Positions 46,978 through 59,235 of a stretch of DNA of 64,000 nucleotides are shown piece by piece. The DNA comes from Cunninghamella blakesleeana (taxonomy: Eukaryota > Mucoromycota > Mucoromycetes > Mucorales > Cunninghamellaceae). The notes under the pieces were generated by a model. That model did not search any database, was not told the origin of the DNA, and saw only the letters and a program-made list of their open reading frames with translations. A program made the position numbers and the translations under genes. Position 1 is the first letter of the stretch; the number at the start of each line of letters is the position of its first letter. The stretch covers positions 782,501 to 846,500 of the forward strand of contig JAFCIZ010000004.1 in NCBI GenBank assembly GCA_017871115.1. Direction: 5' to 3'.

Positions 46978-48395
46978 ATGGTATCAAGTGGTTTACAAGA
47001 TAATTCAAACGACAATTGGTTTTATATACGATCTATTGCTACTGGTCATGTGATTAGTTGTTTATCATCTAAAGAATCTTCATTACGTTCCCAAGTTTAT
47101 GTTTGTCCTTTACAAACGCCTAATGATAATTCATTATGGAAATGGGAAAAGACTTTTTTGAAAAATAAAGCAACAGGCTTGGTATTAGATATTAGAAAAG
47201 GTAAAATAAATTATAGAAAGGATGTATAATTTATTCTTATTTATTTATTTTTATTTTTTATCTTCATTTATTTAAAATCAGGTCGTTTAAGAATGATGGA
47301 AGATACAGAAATATGCTTATATAATCAAAAAACAGAAGAAGAGTCTCGTAATCAACAATGGGGATTACGTGAAAGTATTGATGACCTTGGTAGAAAGCAA
47401 AAGGGTACTTTTATATATTCAGTGTATAATCAAGAATGGGTTCTGGATATTGGACAAATAGATGATCAAAAAGGATTCAATAAATTGATTCTATTTCCAA
47501 GTCAAACTATTGATAATGATAATCAGCGTTGGTTAATAGAATACCAATCATCATCACCACCTCATCATAACGAAATCAATAATCATCACCATCAAAATGA
47601 TCTCTTCTTATCTAATACAACTTTATCCTCACCTTCTAATTCATTTATTATTGATCAACAACAAAAACAACCTTCTCCAACGGCTGTTGATGCTCAGTCT
47701 TATCATGAGTTTTCAACCTCCAGTCGATCATCTTCTTCTGCAGATCTTTCAGGTTTAAATTTCCCTTATGGTTTAATGCCCGCTAAAAGAGGCTCACAAA
47801 GCTCCGTCAATTCATTAACTAATTATAAAGAATCTCACCATATGGTTTATATTCAACAAAACCAAAGCTTAAGGTAATGGAGGATAGGATATTCTATATT
47901 ATGCATGCATATTTTTTTTTTTTTTTTTTAGTTTAATTTATTTTTATTAATAATAGTAATATTTATATATTTATATATATTTATATATTTCAAATGTGAT
48001 TTTCTTTCTAATATCTTTTTTAATTTTAATTTTATTTTTAATAGTGAAAAATCCATTGCACTTGCAGCGGCATATGAAACTTGGCAATTATGGAAAAAAG
48101 AACAAGTAGATCATTCTATAGACTCAACTATACCATTAAAAGAAAAACAAGATAAAATTCGGTCTACATTACAATCCATGGCTCGTACTGAGGTATGGAT
48201 ATTAATATTAATATATTCTTATTATCATATGAAAAAATTAATTTCTTTTTCTTTTTTTTTATGATTATTCTTTTTTACTTATAGGCCACCAAATTATTAA
48301 ATGATACCAGTTCAAATAATAATCATCAAAGCATATACAACTTAGTAAATCGATATATTATACAACTATATGAACAATTACCATCTACACCTTAA
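46978..48395 (+). CDS. ricin-B-type beta-trefoil (CBM13-like) protein
   Basis: A carbohydrate-binding-like protein without a catalytic domain. Four exons (46978-47200, 47282-47873, 48045-48192, 48285-48395) give 357 aa. Residues 10-180 form the lectin fold, shown by three repeats that end in WKW, QQW and QRW (QxW pattern), each preceded by a VLDI or VLD motif. A linker rich in His, Ser, Asn and Gln follows (about 185-280). The last 80 residues are helical (LAAYETWQLWKKEQ, then LVNRYIIQLYEQL) and unassigned. There is no signal peptide, so it is probably intracellular. The N-terminus (SNDNWFYIRSIATGHVIS) is typical of the fungal trefoil family. There is no toxin A-chain-like region. The ligand is unknown. 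Confidence 0.85.
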
Positions 48396-49589
48396 ATGAT
48401 ATCTCCCGGCTTTTTTTTTCAGTCCCTCTTTTCCCTTCCCAGTTCCTTTTTTATTTTTTCACATTCCTTTTTTTTTTTTTTTTTTTTTTTCCCAATCATT
48501 GCTGCATTTTTGGTGTATCATTAACTTCAAAAAAAAAAAATATGCCCAGTTTTATTTTAAGCATCTCTCTCCCTCTTTTTTTTTTATATATATATATTTT
48601 GTACATGTTTTTTATATTATTCTTTATTTTTTTTTTAAAAAATAATAATCGTATTTTATTTTTCTTATTTATTCTCTCTTTTATTTCTATCTTTCTTTGT
48701 GTATGAATTTTGTTTTTGTTTTCTATTATTTATTTTCTGATTATGTTATATATTTAAAATAAAATAAAAAATAAAAAATCGTAATTTTAACCTATAATCT
48801 TTTAATATATTTATTTAAACTTTATCAAAAGATGTTGGATTAAAAAGGTAAAGAAACTTAATATAGTAACACTTTATTATTATTTGTAATCTAAAACTTA
48901 AAAATAATAATACTAATAATTCTAGAGCATTTTATATATAAAAAAGTTGACAACATTGAGATGTTCATATTTATTACATTGCATGTTTTTTTTTTAATAT
49001 GATCATTATTATTAGTACCATGTGGTTTAAAAAAGTGAATTAATATATATATCATATTTGACATATGATTTTTTTAAACAATAAAGTGAATAAAGTTACT
49101 GTTAGTCATTTTATTTATTACCCTTCAACTATAAAATAATTATTGAAATGTGTGAAATTTCTATTAATATGTGATCATGATTTTAAACCATATTCAAAAA
49201 AAAAAAAATAAAGTAAAAAACACATGTGATATTACATACTCCTGAATCATATGTATTTTTTTTTTTTAAAATAAAGTCAAAATCAAAAAAAAAAAAAAAA
49301 ATAATAATATTATAATTATTATGATTATTATTATTTTTATTATAATTAAAAAGTGTAACGAAATAAGTTGGGAAATGAAAACATACTATATACATTTGAT
49401 TATTCTTTTTTTTTTTGATTAATATAAAAAAAGGAACGTCTGTGCGTGTGTGCGTCGTGTTATGTGAGTTTGTGTGTGTGTGTGTGTGTGTGATTTTCCT
49501 CTTTTCTACTGTAGATTTATAATATATATGTATATATATAAATATTGATTGCATAAAAAAAAATAAAAAAAAAATGATGATTGTTTATT
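48396..49589. other. convergent intergenic region, lectin and MRPS16 3' ends
   Basis: About 1.2 kb with T homopolymers (48463-48490), A/T tracts and a TG repeat (49471-49492). Hydrophobic frames here come from T tracts. No gene is seen. Confidence 0.5.
49471..49492. repeat. TG dinucleotide repeat
   Basis: About 11 GT/TG units on the plus strand, preceded by degenerate TGTGCG units from 49440. It is the only clear TG repeat of this size in the window. Confidence 0.85.
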
Positions 49590-50021
49590 TTATTGGAATC
49601 GTTTTGCAGCTTCTTTCATCCAAGGTTTAGGTGCTTGAGGAATAAGATTTGACTAATATATAAATAAATAAAATATAAATATATATTTATGTATTTAAAT
49701 GAATAAGTAAACAAACATCAATGTTTATATATATATATATATATTACTATTGTTACTATATCGTATATTATTTTATTTTATTACTTCAACAAGGATTTTT
49801 TCAACTGTTTCTGAAGGTTTGGCACCAACTGTTAACCAATATTTAGCTCTTTCAAAATTAAGATTAATCAATTTTTGACCTTGCTCATTAGGAATTGGAT
49901 TAAAAGTTCCAATTTGTTCTAAAGGTTTACTGTTACGTGCTGTACGTGCATTGGCTACAACAATGTGATAGTATGGTAAGTTACGACGACCATGGCGAGC
50001 TAATCTAATACGAACAACCAT
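49590..50021 (-). CDS. MRPS16: mitochondrial ribosomal protein bS16m
   Basis: Small-subunit mitoribosomal protein of bacterial S16 type. Two exons on the minus strand (50021-49785, 49652-49590) give 99 aa. The conserved start VVRIRLARHGRRNLPYYHIV, the NARTARN-x-x-PLEQIGTFNP block and ERAKYWLTVGAKPSETV are diagnostic of S16. No separate presequence precedes the fold, as in many fungal homologues. It lies just downstream of the mitochondrial prolyl-tRNA synthetase on the same strand, so two mitochondrial translation genes are adjacent. Confidence 0.97.
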
Positions 50022-50351
50022 ATTCCTAAATGTATATAAATTATGTTGAAAAAAAAGAAATAGAAAAAAAAAGGTACTCGAAAAAATAATAATAAACAAC
50101 CCCACCATTCAAATAAAAAAAAATTGAAACACCGGATTTTTTTTTTTAAAAGTGGTGGCTTGCGGTAAAATATATTCATCATTTTATTTTTTTATTTGCA
50201 TGATTTTATTCTTTTTTATAAATATTATATATATATATATATTATCACTTTTATTATTTTAAAAATATTGGGTGGAGTTTACAAAAAAAAAGTCTGATTA
50301 AATCTATTTTATTCTATTTTTTATTTTTATTGTTTTGTTCTATATAATAAA
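50022..50351. other. intergenic, prolyl-tRNA synthetase to MRPS16
   Basis: A 330-nt gap between two minus-strand genes. It contains the MRPS16 promoter, with a CCGCAAGCCACC-type motif on the minus strand (50154-50167) and A/T tracts. No gene is seen. Confidence 0.5.
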
Positions 50352-52721
50352 TTATTGAAGGGCAATCCAATCATTAAATTCATTCAAAGAAATTTCCAAT
50401 TTTTTATTCACATCATTTTGTACACGTTGGTGGATTTCAATTTTAGGATTAATAGGATCCAACGCCTTTTTCCCGACCACCATGATCCAAGGATATCCCA
50501 TTAATTCTGCATCGGTCATTTTACGTCCAAAGCCCATATTTTGACGATCATCTATGATAATATCTCGCTGCCACGCTGGTTTTCTTTCTTCAAGTTGGTC
50601 ATATATATTATTGGAAAGTTCTTTCAATTCTTTCTTTTTATCGTCTGTGGTAATTATACATACTTTGTAAGGTGCAATTGCTATTGGCCATATTAATCCA
50701 CGCTCATCAGTCCTTGTTTCTGCGACAGAGGCTAATAAACGAGATATACCAATTCCATAACATCCCATTTCTGCTGAATGCCATTCATGTTTTCCTTTTT
50801 TTAAAGTAGAGTCTTGAAATTCACAACCAAGGACAGAAGAATATTTGGTACCAAGATAAAAAGTATGACCTACTTCGATAGCTTTGACACTCTGTAATGA
50901 TGATTCTTTATTATTATTTTTAATACAGCGTGAGCATCCATCACCAGCTTCCGCTAATCTAAAATGATGAGGTGGGTGTATTATAAATTTTGATGATGGT
51001 GATATTGATGATAGCGGTGTATATAAAGAATCCTTTAATGAATTATCTATAAAAATATGTATAGGTTGTTGATGTGAATTGTGTTGAGAATAGGTCGATT
51101 CCCAATGAGCAGGTAGGTTTGTGTCTAATTCGAGTGTAGTACGATCATGAATAATTCCATTTGTTTCTAAATAGCTGCCTAAAGCTGAATGAATTTTGAG
51201 ATAGTTATAGTTTCGATTTTTTGGAGTAATCACTACTGCTAAACCGTTTATTTTATTATCTTTATCTTTATTATCATTATCATTATCATTATTATTGCTA
51301 TTGGAGGCGTAAGAAAATAAAGATAGCTGATTAGTTGAAAGGATTGATGATATATTGGTGTCTAAACTACCAAGTACTGAAACAATATTGTTGTTTACTT
51401 CTTGTTGTTGTAAATTATTAGTAATATCATGGTCCTTTTTATAAACGCCTTCTGCTAATTCTTCATTTGCTGTATATCCACATTGTTGACAAGTAAGCAG
51501 TGTATCTTCACCAGCAGGAGATATTAAATGATATTCATGTGATTTTGATCCTCCAATATTTCCACTATCGGCTTCAGCCTATAATAATTGTAATAATAAT
51601 AATAAAGTAAGAAATGAAATAAAAATAGCAAAATTGTGAATGATTTTTGACATCATACAATTTCAATTATATATACATATACTTACTACAACAAATGGAA
51701 TACCAATTTTATTAAATATTTTGGTATAAGAATCAGACACTTGATCATAAGTAAGGAAGGCATCTTCAGCAGATTTGTCAAAAGAATATAAATCCTTCAT
51801 TATAAATTCTCGACCACGTAAAAGACCAGCCCTAGGACGAAGTTCGTCCCTGTATTTACGACCAATTTGATATAACCGAATAGGAAGTTGTTTCGATGAA
51901 CGTAATTCAGATGCAACCAAAGTAGTTATTTCTTCTTCGTGTGTAGGTGCCAAAAGCATATCCACATCTTTTCTATCTTTTAGACGAAAGAACTATAAAT
52001 ACGAAAAAAAAAAAGAGAAATAAATAGATATATAAATGGATAAATAAAAATGAATAATTTCATTGATATCTATGTCTATCTATCCGTTCATCCAAATTTA
52101 TATAGTACCTCTCCCTTTGAGGTATCCCAACGACCAGTTTTTTTCCAGTGATCACTTTGTAACAATAATGGTAATCTTAATTTTTGACTTCCGATAGCAT
52201 CCATTTCTTCTTCAATAATGGCTTCTATTTTATCTATTACACGTAAACCCATTGGAAGTAAACTAAATATACCTGAAGAAGACTATCGATAATAATAATA
52301 ATAATAATAATAAATAATAATAATACTATATATTTAGTTGATCAAATATTTTTATTTCATTTCTAATAATCCATATTTTTTTTTTGTTTTACCTGACGTA
52401 TAAATCCACCTTGTAATAAATAAGCATGACTAACAGAAGCGTTTTCAGTAAATGCTGAGTTATTATCTTTTTTTAAAGGTAAAAACTGTCTTGAAAGTCG
52501 TTGTCGATGCTGTTTATATAGATATAGATATATATATCAAAATAAATAAATTGAAAAAAAAAAAAAATGTAACTTAAAAAAAAAGATATTACTATATATA
52601 TATATTATCATTATATATTTATTTTCATTTTAGATTTCAAAGTATTTACATCAAGTGTTAAGTGTCTTCTCCATTGAAAAGTATGTTTTTTATTATTAGC
52701 TAAAGTATGTTTGATTTGCAT
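50352..52721 (-). CDS. mitochondrial prolyl-tRNA synthetase (bacterial type)
   Basis: Charges mitochondrial tRNA-Pro with proline. Five exons on the minus strand (52721-52650, 52509-52393, 52282-52109, 51992-51687, 51578-50352) give 631 aa. The N-terminus (QIKHTLANNKKHTFQWRRH) is basic and lacks acidic residues, as in a mitochondrial presequence. Class II motif 1 lies in SSGIFSLLPMGLRV. Motif 2 lies in the RDELRPRAGLLRGREF region. LAPTHEEEIT precedes it. Motif 3 is GCYGIGISRLLAS, and the anticodon-binding domain follows. An insertion-like region (about 250-370, Asn/Asp and Ser-rich) sits between motifs 2 and 3, where bacterial enzymes carry the editing domain; here it is shortened and low-complexity. 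An upstream in-frame ATG at 52802 would add an AT-rich hydrophobic lead and is less likely. Confidence 0.93.
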
Positions 52722-53865
52722 AAAAAGTAAATAAATTGTATCTCTATCGATAATAAAAAAAAAGGAAAATAACGAAAAAGTTTTTTTTTTACCAAGGCAC
52801 ATTTTATTTTTTTATTTTTTTAAAGCACACCCCGCACTTTCCAATTTTTAGCGGAATTTCAATTCTTTTAAAATAAAACTATAAACCTATATATGATCGT
52901 TTAATATGATGGTACCCTTTGACTTTTGATTTACTTCGGGTTCTCTCTTATTTCTTCCAATCAATTCATTCATTTTTTTTTAAACACATAAATAAGAAAC
53001 GTATAATATAAATAAAAAATGAATAATTATTTGCCTACTTTAAAAGTAAGGAAACGAGAACTACTTTTGTGCATATAGTATTCGACTTGAATGACAATAA
53101 AAAGGAGCATCATATTAACAAAAATATAAAGGTGATATATTGAAAATGATAATTTAGCTATATCGAAAAAGAATAAATAATCATCTTGGATAAAATAGAG
53201 TAACGCTTTGAATAATAGTAATAATAAAGACTAGTTGTTTGAATATTGAAGAGATCTATATACCCTAAGTAATGAAAATGGCCAGCATCTGAGATAAAAA
53301 AAAAAAAAAAAGACCAAAACTGTGAAGATTAGAATGACTAATACTATAAATAAAAGAATGACACCATTTTGAATAAAAAAAAGGATCAATACCAGAAATT
53401 ATAAGAACCAAACAGAAATCTAAAAAGAGTAGTTAGCTGATGGAAAGTCTATATAACATTTTAGTGAAGGAGTTTTATTGTATGAGCACAAATCTACATT
53501 GTGTGCATGTGAGTATGCGTAGTAAATCTCCATATACATAATGATTTGCAAAACAATTTGATATTTATTAAACAATATTAAAAGTAAAAAAACAAAAAAA
53601 CAAAAAAAGAAAAGATATAATAACAGCAATAATGGTGATAATAAAAATAATATATATATGTATATACAAAAATATGGAAAGGAAAAATAAATAAAAAATA
53701 AAACTATTAAATATGAAAAATAAAAACATCTAATTATTTTTCAATTAGGGTAATAAAAAAAAAGATAAAAATCAATCTTACATTGCTATTACCATAATTT
53801 TTTTTTCTCGATTTCTTTATATTCTTTACATTCTCTATGTTCTTTTTTACCTAATATGAATTACT
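52722..53865. other. intergenic, Zn2Cys6 factor 3' side to prolyl-tRNA synthetase start
   Basis: About 1.1 kb. The synthetase promoter has an AGCGGAATTTC box (52850-52860). Upstream sequence (53030-53640) is moderately complex without a conserved frame. AATAAA-like signals for the Zn2Cys6 gene lie near 53680-53720. No gene is seen. Confidence 0.5.
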
Positions 53866-56482
53866 CTATATTGATGTTTCGGTAAAATACGATTGAAGAT
53901 TTTTTTTAATTTCTCCGCCAAAATACAGCCCAGCTGAATACTCTTCTTCAGCTGCTGTAGGTGTTTTTCGACGATGATGTTGTTGACATAATATAGGATC
54001 ATGAGAGGTCCACCCACCTTCTACTGTTGCTCCTCGTTCATGATCTTCATCATCGTCATCCACTCCATAGTCATCCTCTAATGTATCGCAGCCTGTACTA
54101 ATAGATGATACACTTGGAGAAAAAACATTATTTGTTGCAGTGATAAGAGAAGGTGCAGAGGTGGAGGAAGAGGACGAAGGTGATAATGTGGTTACTTGAT
54201 GATGATGTTGAGTTGAAGATGAAGAAGAGGAAGGTAAGAGATTAGGTTGCATCAAACTTTTAAGAATAGGAAGACACCGCTGTAAATTTAAAGAAGCATG
54301 GTGGCGTATGGACTCGCTGGTAGAAGTTGTTAACATTCTTAATACATCCGTTGTAATTAATACCCAATGAAGATCCAGCATACAAGGTTGATTTTGGTAT
54401 AAAGTTTGAAAAAGGTGAGTTAATGTATCACTACAAATGGAAACAATAATAAGAGCTCGTTGATTATCGATTTTCGTTAAAGAGGCATTGGTTAGATCCG
54501 CTGTATCAGGAGATTCCATAAATCGAGACTCTAAAGTTAGCCAGCTGGCATAATAAAACAGATTTAAATGCAATAAATGAATATTATCCGAAAGGAGTTC
54601 TATTTTGGTAGGGTTGACGTATTCCATAGGTGATTCCGTTAAACGATAGTTATCTGGTAAACCTTTCCAGAAGGTAAACAAACGATGCTCCAAATGGGTT
54701 ATATCCGATAATGATGCCTTATCCAATGATCCTGCAAACAAACGATACCCTATAGACCCTATTTTGTTTGATATATGGCAATCATCTAGTTGTATAAATA
54801 AACTATAACTTTCTATTCTTCTTCTACGCTGCTCATCGTTGGTTTCACATAATAATAAATGAGGATAGCCAATATTACTTGCTGCTAACATTGATGTAAA
54901 ATCGACATAATCCTTTTGAAGTATAAGCACATTGATGAGCATATATCGAACACCATAAAACAATCGTCTCCATGTTTCTGCCCGAGCTAATTCAGGAGTT
55001 GTTGGTATATCAATTCTATTTATATTACTACCACTACTACTACTACTATTACTATTATTATTGTTGTTGTTATTGTTATTGTTATTGTTATTATTATTAA
55101 TATTATAGTTGTTATTGTTAGATGATGAAGATTGCTGTTGTTGTTGTTGTTGTTGCTGATATTTCTGCAAAATAGCTAATTGTTCATCTTTCAAAGTAAG
55201 AGCCATTTGCCATGCAATATTAAGATAAAGTAAAGCATCATGTGTTTTTAATAAAATCATGGAAGCATTAGTTAAGGCCAATAAAGCACAAACGGTTTCT
55301 ACAGAAGGCACATCATCAAAAAGGTCATCCCTCATTTTATCTTGAGCTGTCTGATATAGCATCATTCCAAATTCTGTTCTAGAACTAGGTACGATTGTTT
55401 CATTTACATGTACACAATGAGAAAGTGCCAAGAATCCACTTAATGCATAAGCTAAAGTTGAGGTAGGATGCTGAATTAACCAGGGCATATAATAAGATGA
55501 TACAATAGGAACCATACCACGAACACAACACATATAACTATCACAAAGGCTAAGTATTGCAGATTGTTGGGTATAATACATGGGTGAATAGCAGGTTGTT
55601 GGTAAGATAAGTTGTAATTGTTGGTGTTGTTGCCGTCGTTGATGTTTATTATTTTTATCTGCTTCTACATCTTTTCCGAAAACACTTCTTAAAGTATATT
55701 CTACAGGAAGTAATTTATTCGTGACGATGATGGTCTGTTGATATATGTTAGAATGAGCATTTGGGGTTTTTGGAACAGTAGGATAAAAGAGTCCACTGCT
55801 TTGATTTAGAAATTGTATTAATTCTGTAATGCTATGAATACTTGTTTGAAGTTGAATTCCATCATTTGTTGGTTTAATGATAACGTTCCATTTTTTATTG
55901 TTTTCTTTTGATTTTTGACATGTTGTTGATAAAGGCGATGGTAGTGGCAAAATATGTCTATTTTTTATATTATTATGATGATGATGATTACTCATATTAT
56001 TATTATTATTATTCATATAATTATTATTATTATTATTATTGTTATTATTATTATTGTTATTGTCTGTTATTGTATTAAAAGAGGAATGATTTTTATTAGA
56101 CGCTGCTGATAAAAGTAATTGAAACTCGTCTTCCAATTCTTCCATAGTATCTTCTATGAGTTGAACTTCTTCTAATAATTTCATTCTTTTTGAAGCTGGT
56201 ATTACATTTTTCATTGTAGTTGGTTTGACAGTAAATTTATAAATACAGTTTAAATTCATTTTTATACATCTTTCACACTGTGAATATGGTGTTGGAATAC
56301 ATTTTCGTCTATGTGCTCTACAGTTTTCACCTATAGTTTTAAAAAGATGGAAAAAATAAAAATAAATAATATAGAATCGTTATTATTAAAATATGTGTGT
56401 GAAAATAATGGCTATATAATAAAATAAAATATAACTTACAAGGTTTGTTCCTTTTTTGTTTTGGTTCAACAGTAGAGGCCAT
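53866..56482 (-). CDS. Zn2Cys6 fungal transcription factor
   Basis: A zinc-cluster DNA-binding regulator. Two exons on the minus strand (56482-56440, 56330-53866) give 835 aa. The binuclear cluster is split by the intron: C15-x2-C18-x6-C25-x7-C33-x2-C36-x6-C43, with basic RAHRRK between. A short coiled-coil linker (LEEVQLIEDTMEELEDEF) follows, then Asn- and His-rich runs, and the fungal-specific middle homology region (about 250-640; RAETWRRLFYGVRYML is its typical helix, then YSLFIQLDDC). The C-terminus has Ser-rich and acidic stretches. The long second exon alone would start at Met39 and lose most of the cluster, so the first exon is needed. Target genes are unknown. No metabolic cluster lies beside it. 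Confidence 0.93.
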
Positions 56483-57156
56483 AGTTGACCACGCTACTTT
56501 TTTTTATATATAAAATGAATAATAGAAAGTAAAAGAATTAAAGAAAAAGGTAAAGAGTTAAAGAAAAAGAGAAAAAAAAATGAGTCGAAAAAAACTTATT
56601 TATAGAAAAGAAAGAGTGAAAAATTCTTTTTTTTTTTTTTTTTTTCCACTCCCCCTTTATTATATTTTATCATTTTTTAGTGGCCAGCAATTAAAAAATA
56701 AATATATATGCAGTACGGTGAAAATTCACTCTTTTGTTATGTAAATCCACTCAGTTCACGTGGGAGACTTACTTTTTCATCCAAGCATTTTTTAATATTA
56801 ATACTATTTATTATATATATATATATATATTATTTTATTCATTTATTTATTTATTTATATATATATATATATGTCGAAAAGACATTTCGAAGAGACTAAA
56901 AAATAAAAATTAAGAAAAGTAAATAATAATGATAATAGTAATAATAACAAAAATATGCATATTAAAATATATACACATTCGATAAAAGAAATGAGAATAA
57001 TAATTTATATATAAATTATAAGTGACGAGAATATAAATAAACAATAGAGAAAATAAGCGGTGATAATAGTAAATATAATAAGTAAAAAATGATAATGATG
57101 ATAGTTGGTTTATGTAAATATAGATAAAAGGGTTTTGTTTTAAAAAAATAAATAAA
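56483..57156. other. intergenic, tetraspanin 3' side to Zn2Cys6 factor start
   Basis: Holds the Zn2Cys6 promoter with a purine-rich tract (56520-56580), a T homopolymer (56628-56645) followed by CCACTCCCCC, TA repeats (56813-56828, 56858-56872), and tetraspanin 3' UTR sequence. No gene is seen. Confidence 0.5.
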
Positions 57157-57682
57157 TTAATAACGATAATGGTTTTGATTTTGATTATATCCGCTATTAT
57201 TATTATGATTATACATGTCATAATTATTATAACCATGTTGTTGTTGTTGTTGTTGATAACCATCTATATAATAAGATTTTTGTTCATCCCTGTTATTATT
57301 ATAATCATAATTATTATAAGATCCAGCAGTGGTTGGTGTATCTACAGTCATGTCATCTAATCTAATACCGGATTTACGATGCTGTCTTCGTTCAGCTTCA
57401 TGTTCATCTCCATAAATTTGGCTACTACAAATGATGGTAATGGCATTACTGATAGCCAATAATTGAACAGCAAGTGCTGCAAATGTAATTAAATAAACTT
57501 TTTGGAATGCATATTTAGTATAAGATTGAATTATATCTGAACATGGTAATATAACAGTTGATGTATTCAAACATTGATCAGTTGGTGCTGCATCATCGTT
57601 GGGAGTCATATATCCACAGCATGAAAACTATATATGAAAATATGAAAATAAAAATATGAAAATGAGTCGATTGGTTTCGTTC

Positions 57683-57720
<38 letters not shown>

Positions 57721-58497
57721 TATAATTATTATTTACAGATCTTTGAAGTGTACTGCGGTCTTGTATAGAAGCCCCCTTCCAATAAGCATTAGCATATTGG
57801 TTTCCATTAGCTGCTATTTTATAAACTTTTACTCCAATAACTACTTGTAATGCTAGTGACCCTAAAATAATCAATAAGTATATATAAACTAGACCCCGAC
57901 GTTTACTAAATGCTGCGCTAAACCCAAAGAGAGCTGCAACGATAATGATTCCACCTAATATGGCAGATACTATTTTTATATCAATAATTAAATAAAAGGA
58001 TAAAAAAAATTAAACTATTTTATGTCACATAAAAATTATAAATATTTATTTCCTTCACACACATTCACACACAAACATATAAACCTAAATATATCTACAC
58101 AAATATATATATATATATATATATATGTTCATATTTTTATTTTTTATAGTCTCCTTTTCTTTCCCTTTTTCTTTTCTCTTAATGTATATTTATTTTATTT
58201 ACGTTTAAATATTATATCAGGAAATAGTGGTGCTCCAGGGAACTTATTTTGAAAACCAAATACACCAAATACAACATATGCAAATCCGAGACAAGCAAAC
58301 AGTAAATTTGTAAGAACAACATATACTTTACTTAATCTATATTAATAAATAAAGAAAAAAGTTTATAATAATTACATTAGTAATAGTAATTATGATAATA
58401 ATGATATTTATTATTTATGGTTAATATTTTAAAAAGTTTACTGTATGATGCCCTTTATTCTTTATTCTATATATTAATACCTTCCACAACAAGCCAT
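57157..58497 (-). CDS. tetraspanin
   Basis: A four-pass membrane organiser. Four exons on the minus strand (58497-58481, 58336-58203, 57969-57737, 57627-57157) give 284 aa. The first exon is only 17 nt and encodes MACCG, with Cys residues placed as palmitoylation sites. TM1 is about 11-30, TM2 about 52-72, TM3 about 78-97. The large extracellular loop holds CCG at 131-133 plus two more Cys (DQCLN, LPCSD), the tetraspanin pattern. TM4 is about 168-192. The cytosolic tail is Tyr/Asn/Gln-rich and ends NHYRY. Fungal tetraspanins act in polarised growth and appressorium function; the role here is not shown. Confidence 0.85.
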
Positions 58498-58619
58498 TAT
58501 TATTATTTATCAATAAATTAATTTAAAATAAAAAGGAAAGGAATGGAGTATAACACAATCCGTTATACTGAATATTAAAAATAAACTTGAAGGAATAAAA
58601 GAATGTATATAAATATATG

Positions 58620-58658
<39 letters not shown>

Positions 58659-59235
58659 TTTATTAATAAAGGAAAAGAAAAAAAAAAAAAAGAAAGAGAA
58701 TTGAAAAATGAAAAGGGATTAAAGCTCTTTTTTTTTGGTACAAAAAAAAAACTAAATTATTTGATTTAAGGCTCAGCTGTGATCAGCCAATTAGATTACT
58801 TTAATGGAATTGGATTTTCTTTATTATAATAATTATATTATTGAGCCACTTTCCTTTCTCTTCCTCCTTATAATATAAAGAATAATATATTTATATGAAA
58901 AAAAAAAAAAATCATATTTTAATACATATTTTAAAAATCCCCTTTTATTATTAATTTGTTTTTTTTATAATTTTTAAAAATTAAGATCTTTGAAAAAAAT
59001 AGCTGGGTTTTAAATATTATATAGGCCAAATATGGACTTGTTTTTGTTTTTATTTTTTTGCATTTTTCGCACTCCATTTTTTTTCCCTTTTTTTTTTCTT
59101 CACACTTGCTCATTTTCCCCAATATATATATATATATAAATATTATAGCAATCTTTGCTCTAAAATATTTATTTTTAATAAAATATAATAAATATATATT
59201 CATTTATATATTTTTATACTATAAATATTTTAATA
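58498..59235. other. divergent intergenic region, tetraspanin and Asn-rich protein promoters
   Basis: About 740 bp shared by two divergent genes. It contains a TA repeat (58627-58650), a less AT-rich patch with AGCCAAT (58776-58794; CCAAT box) and a TTTCGCACTCC stretch near 59066. No gene is seen. Confidence 0.5.
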
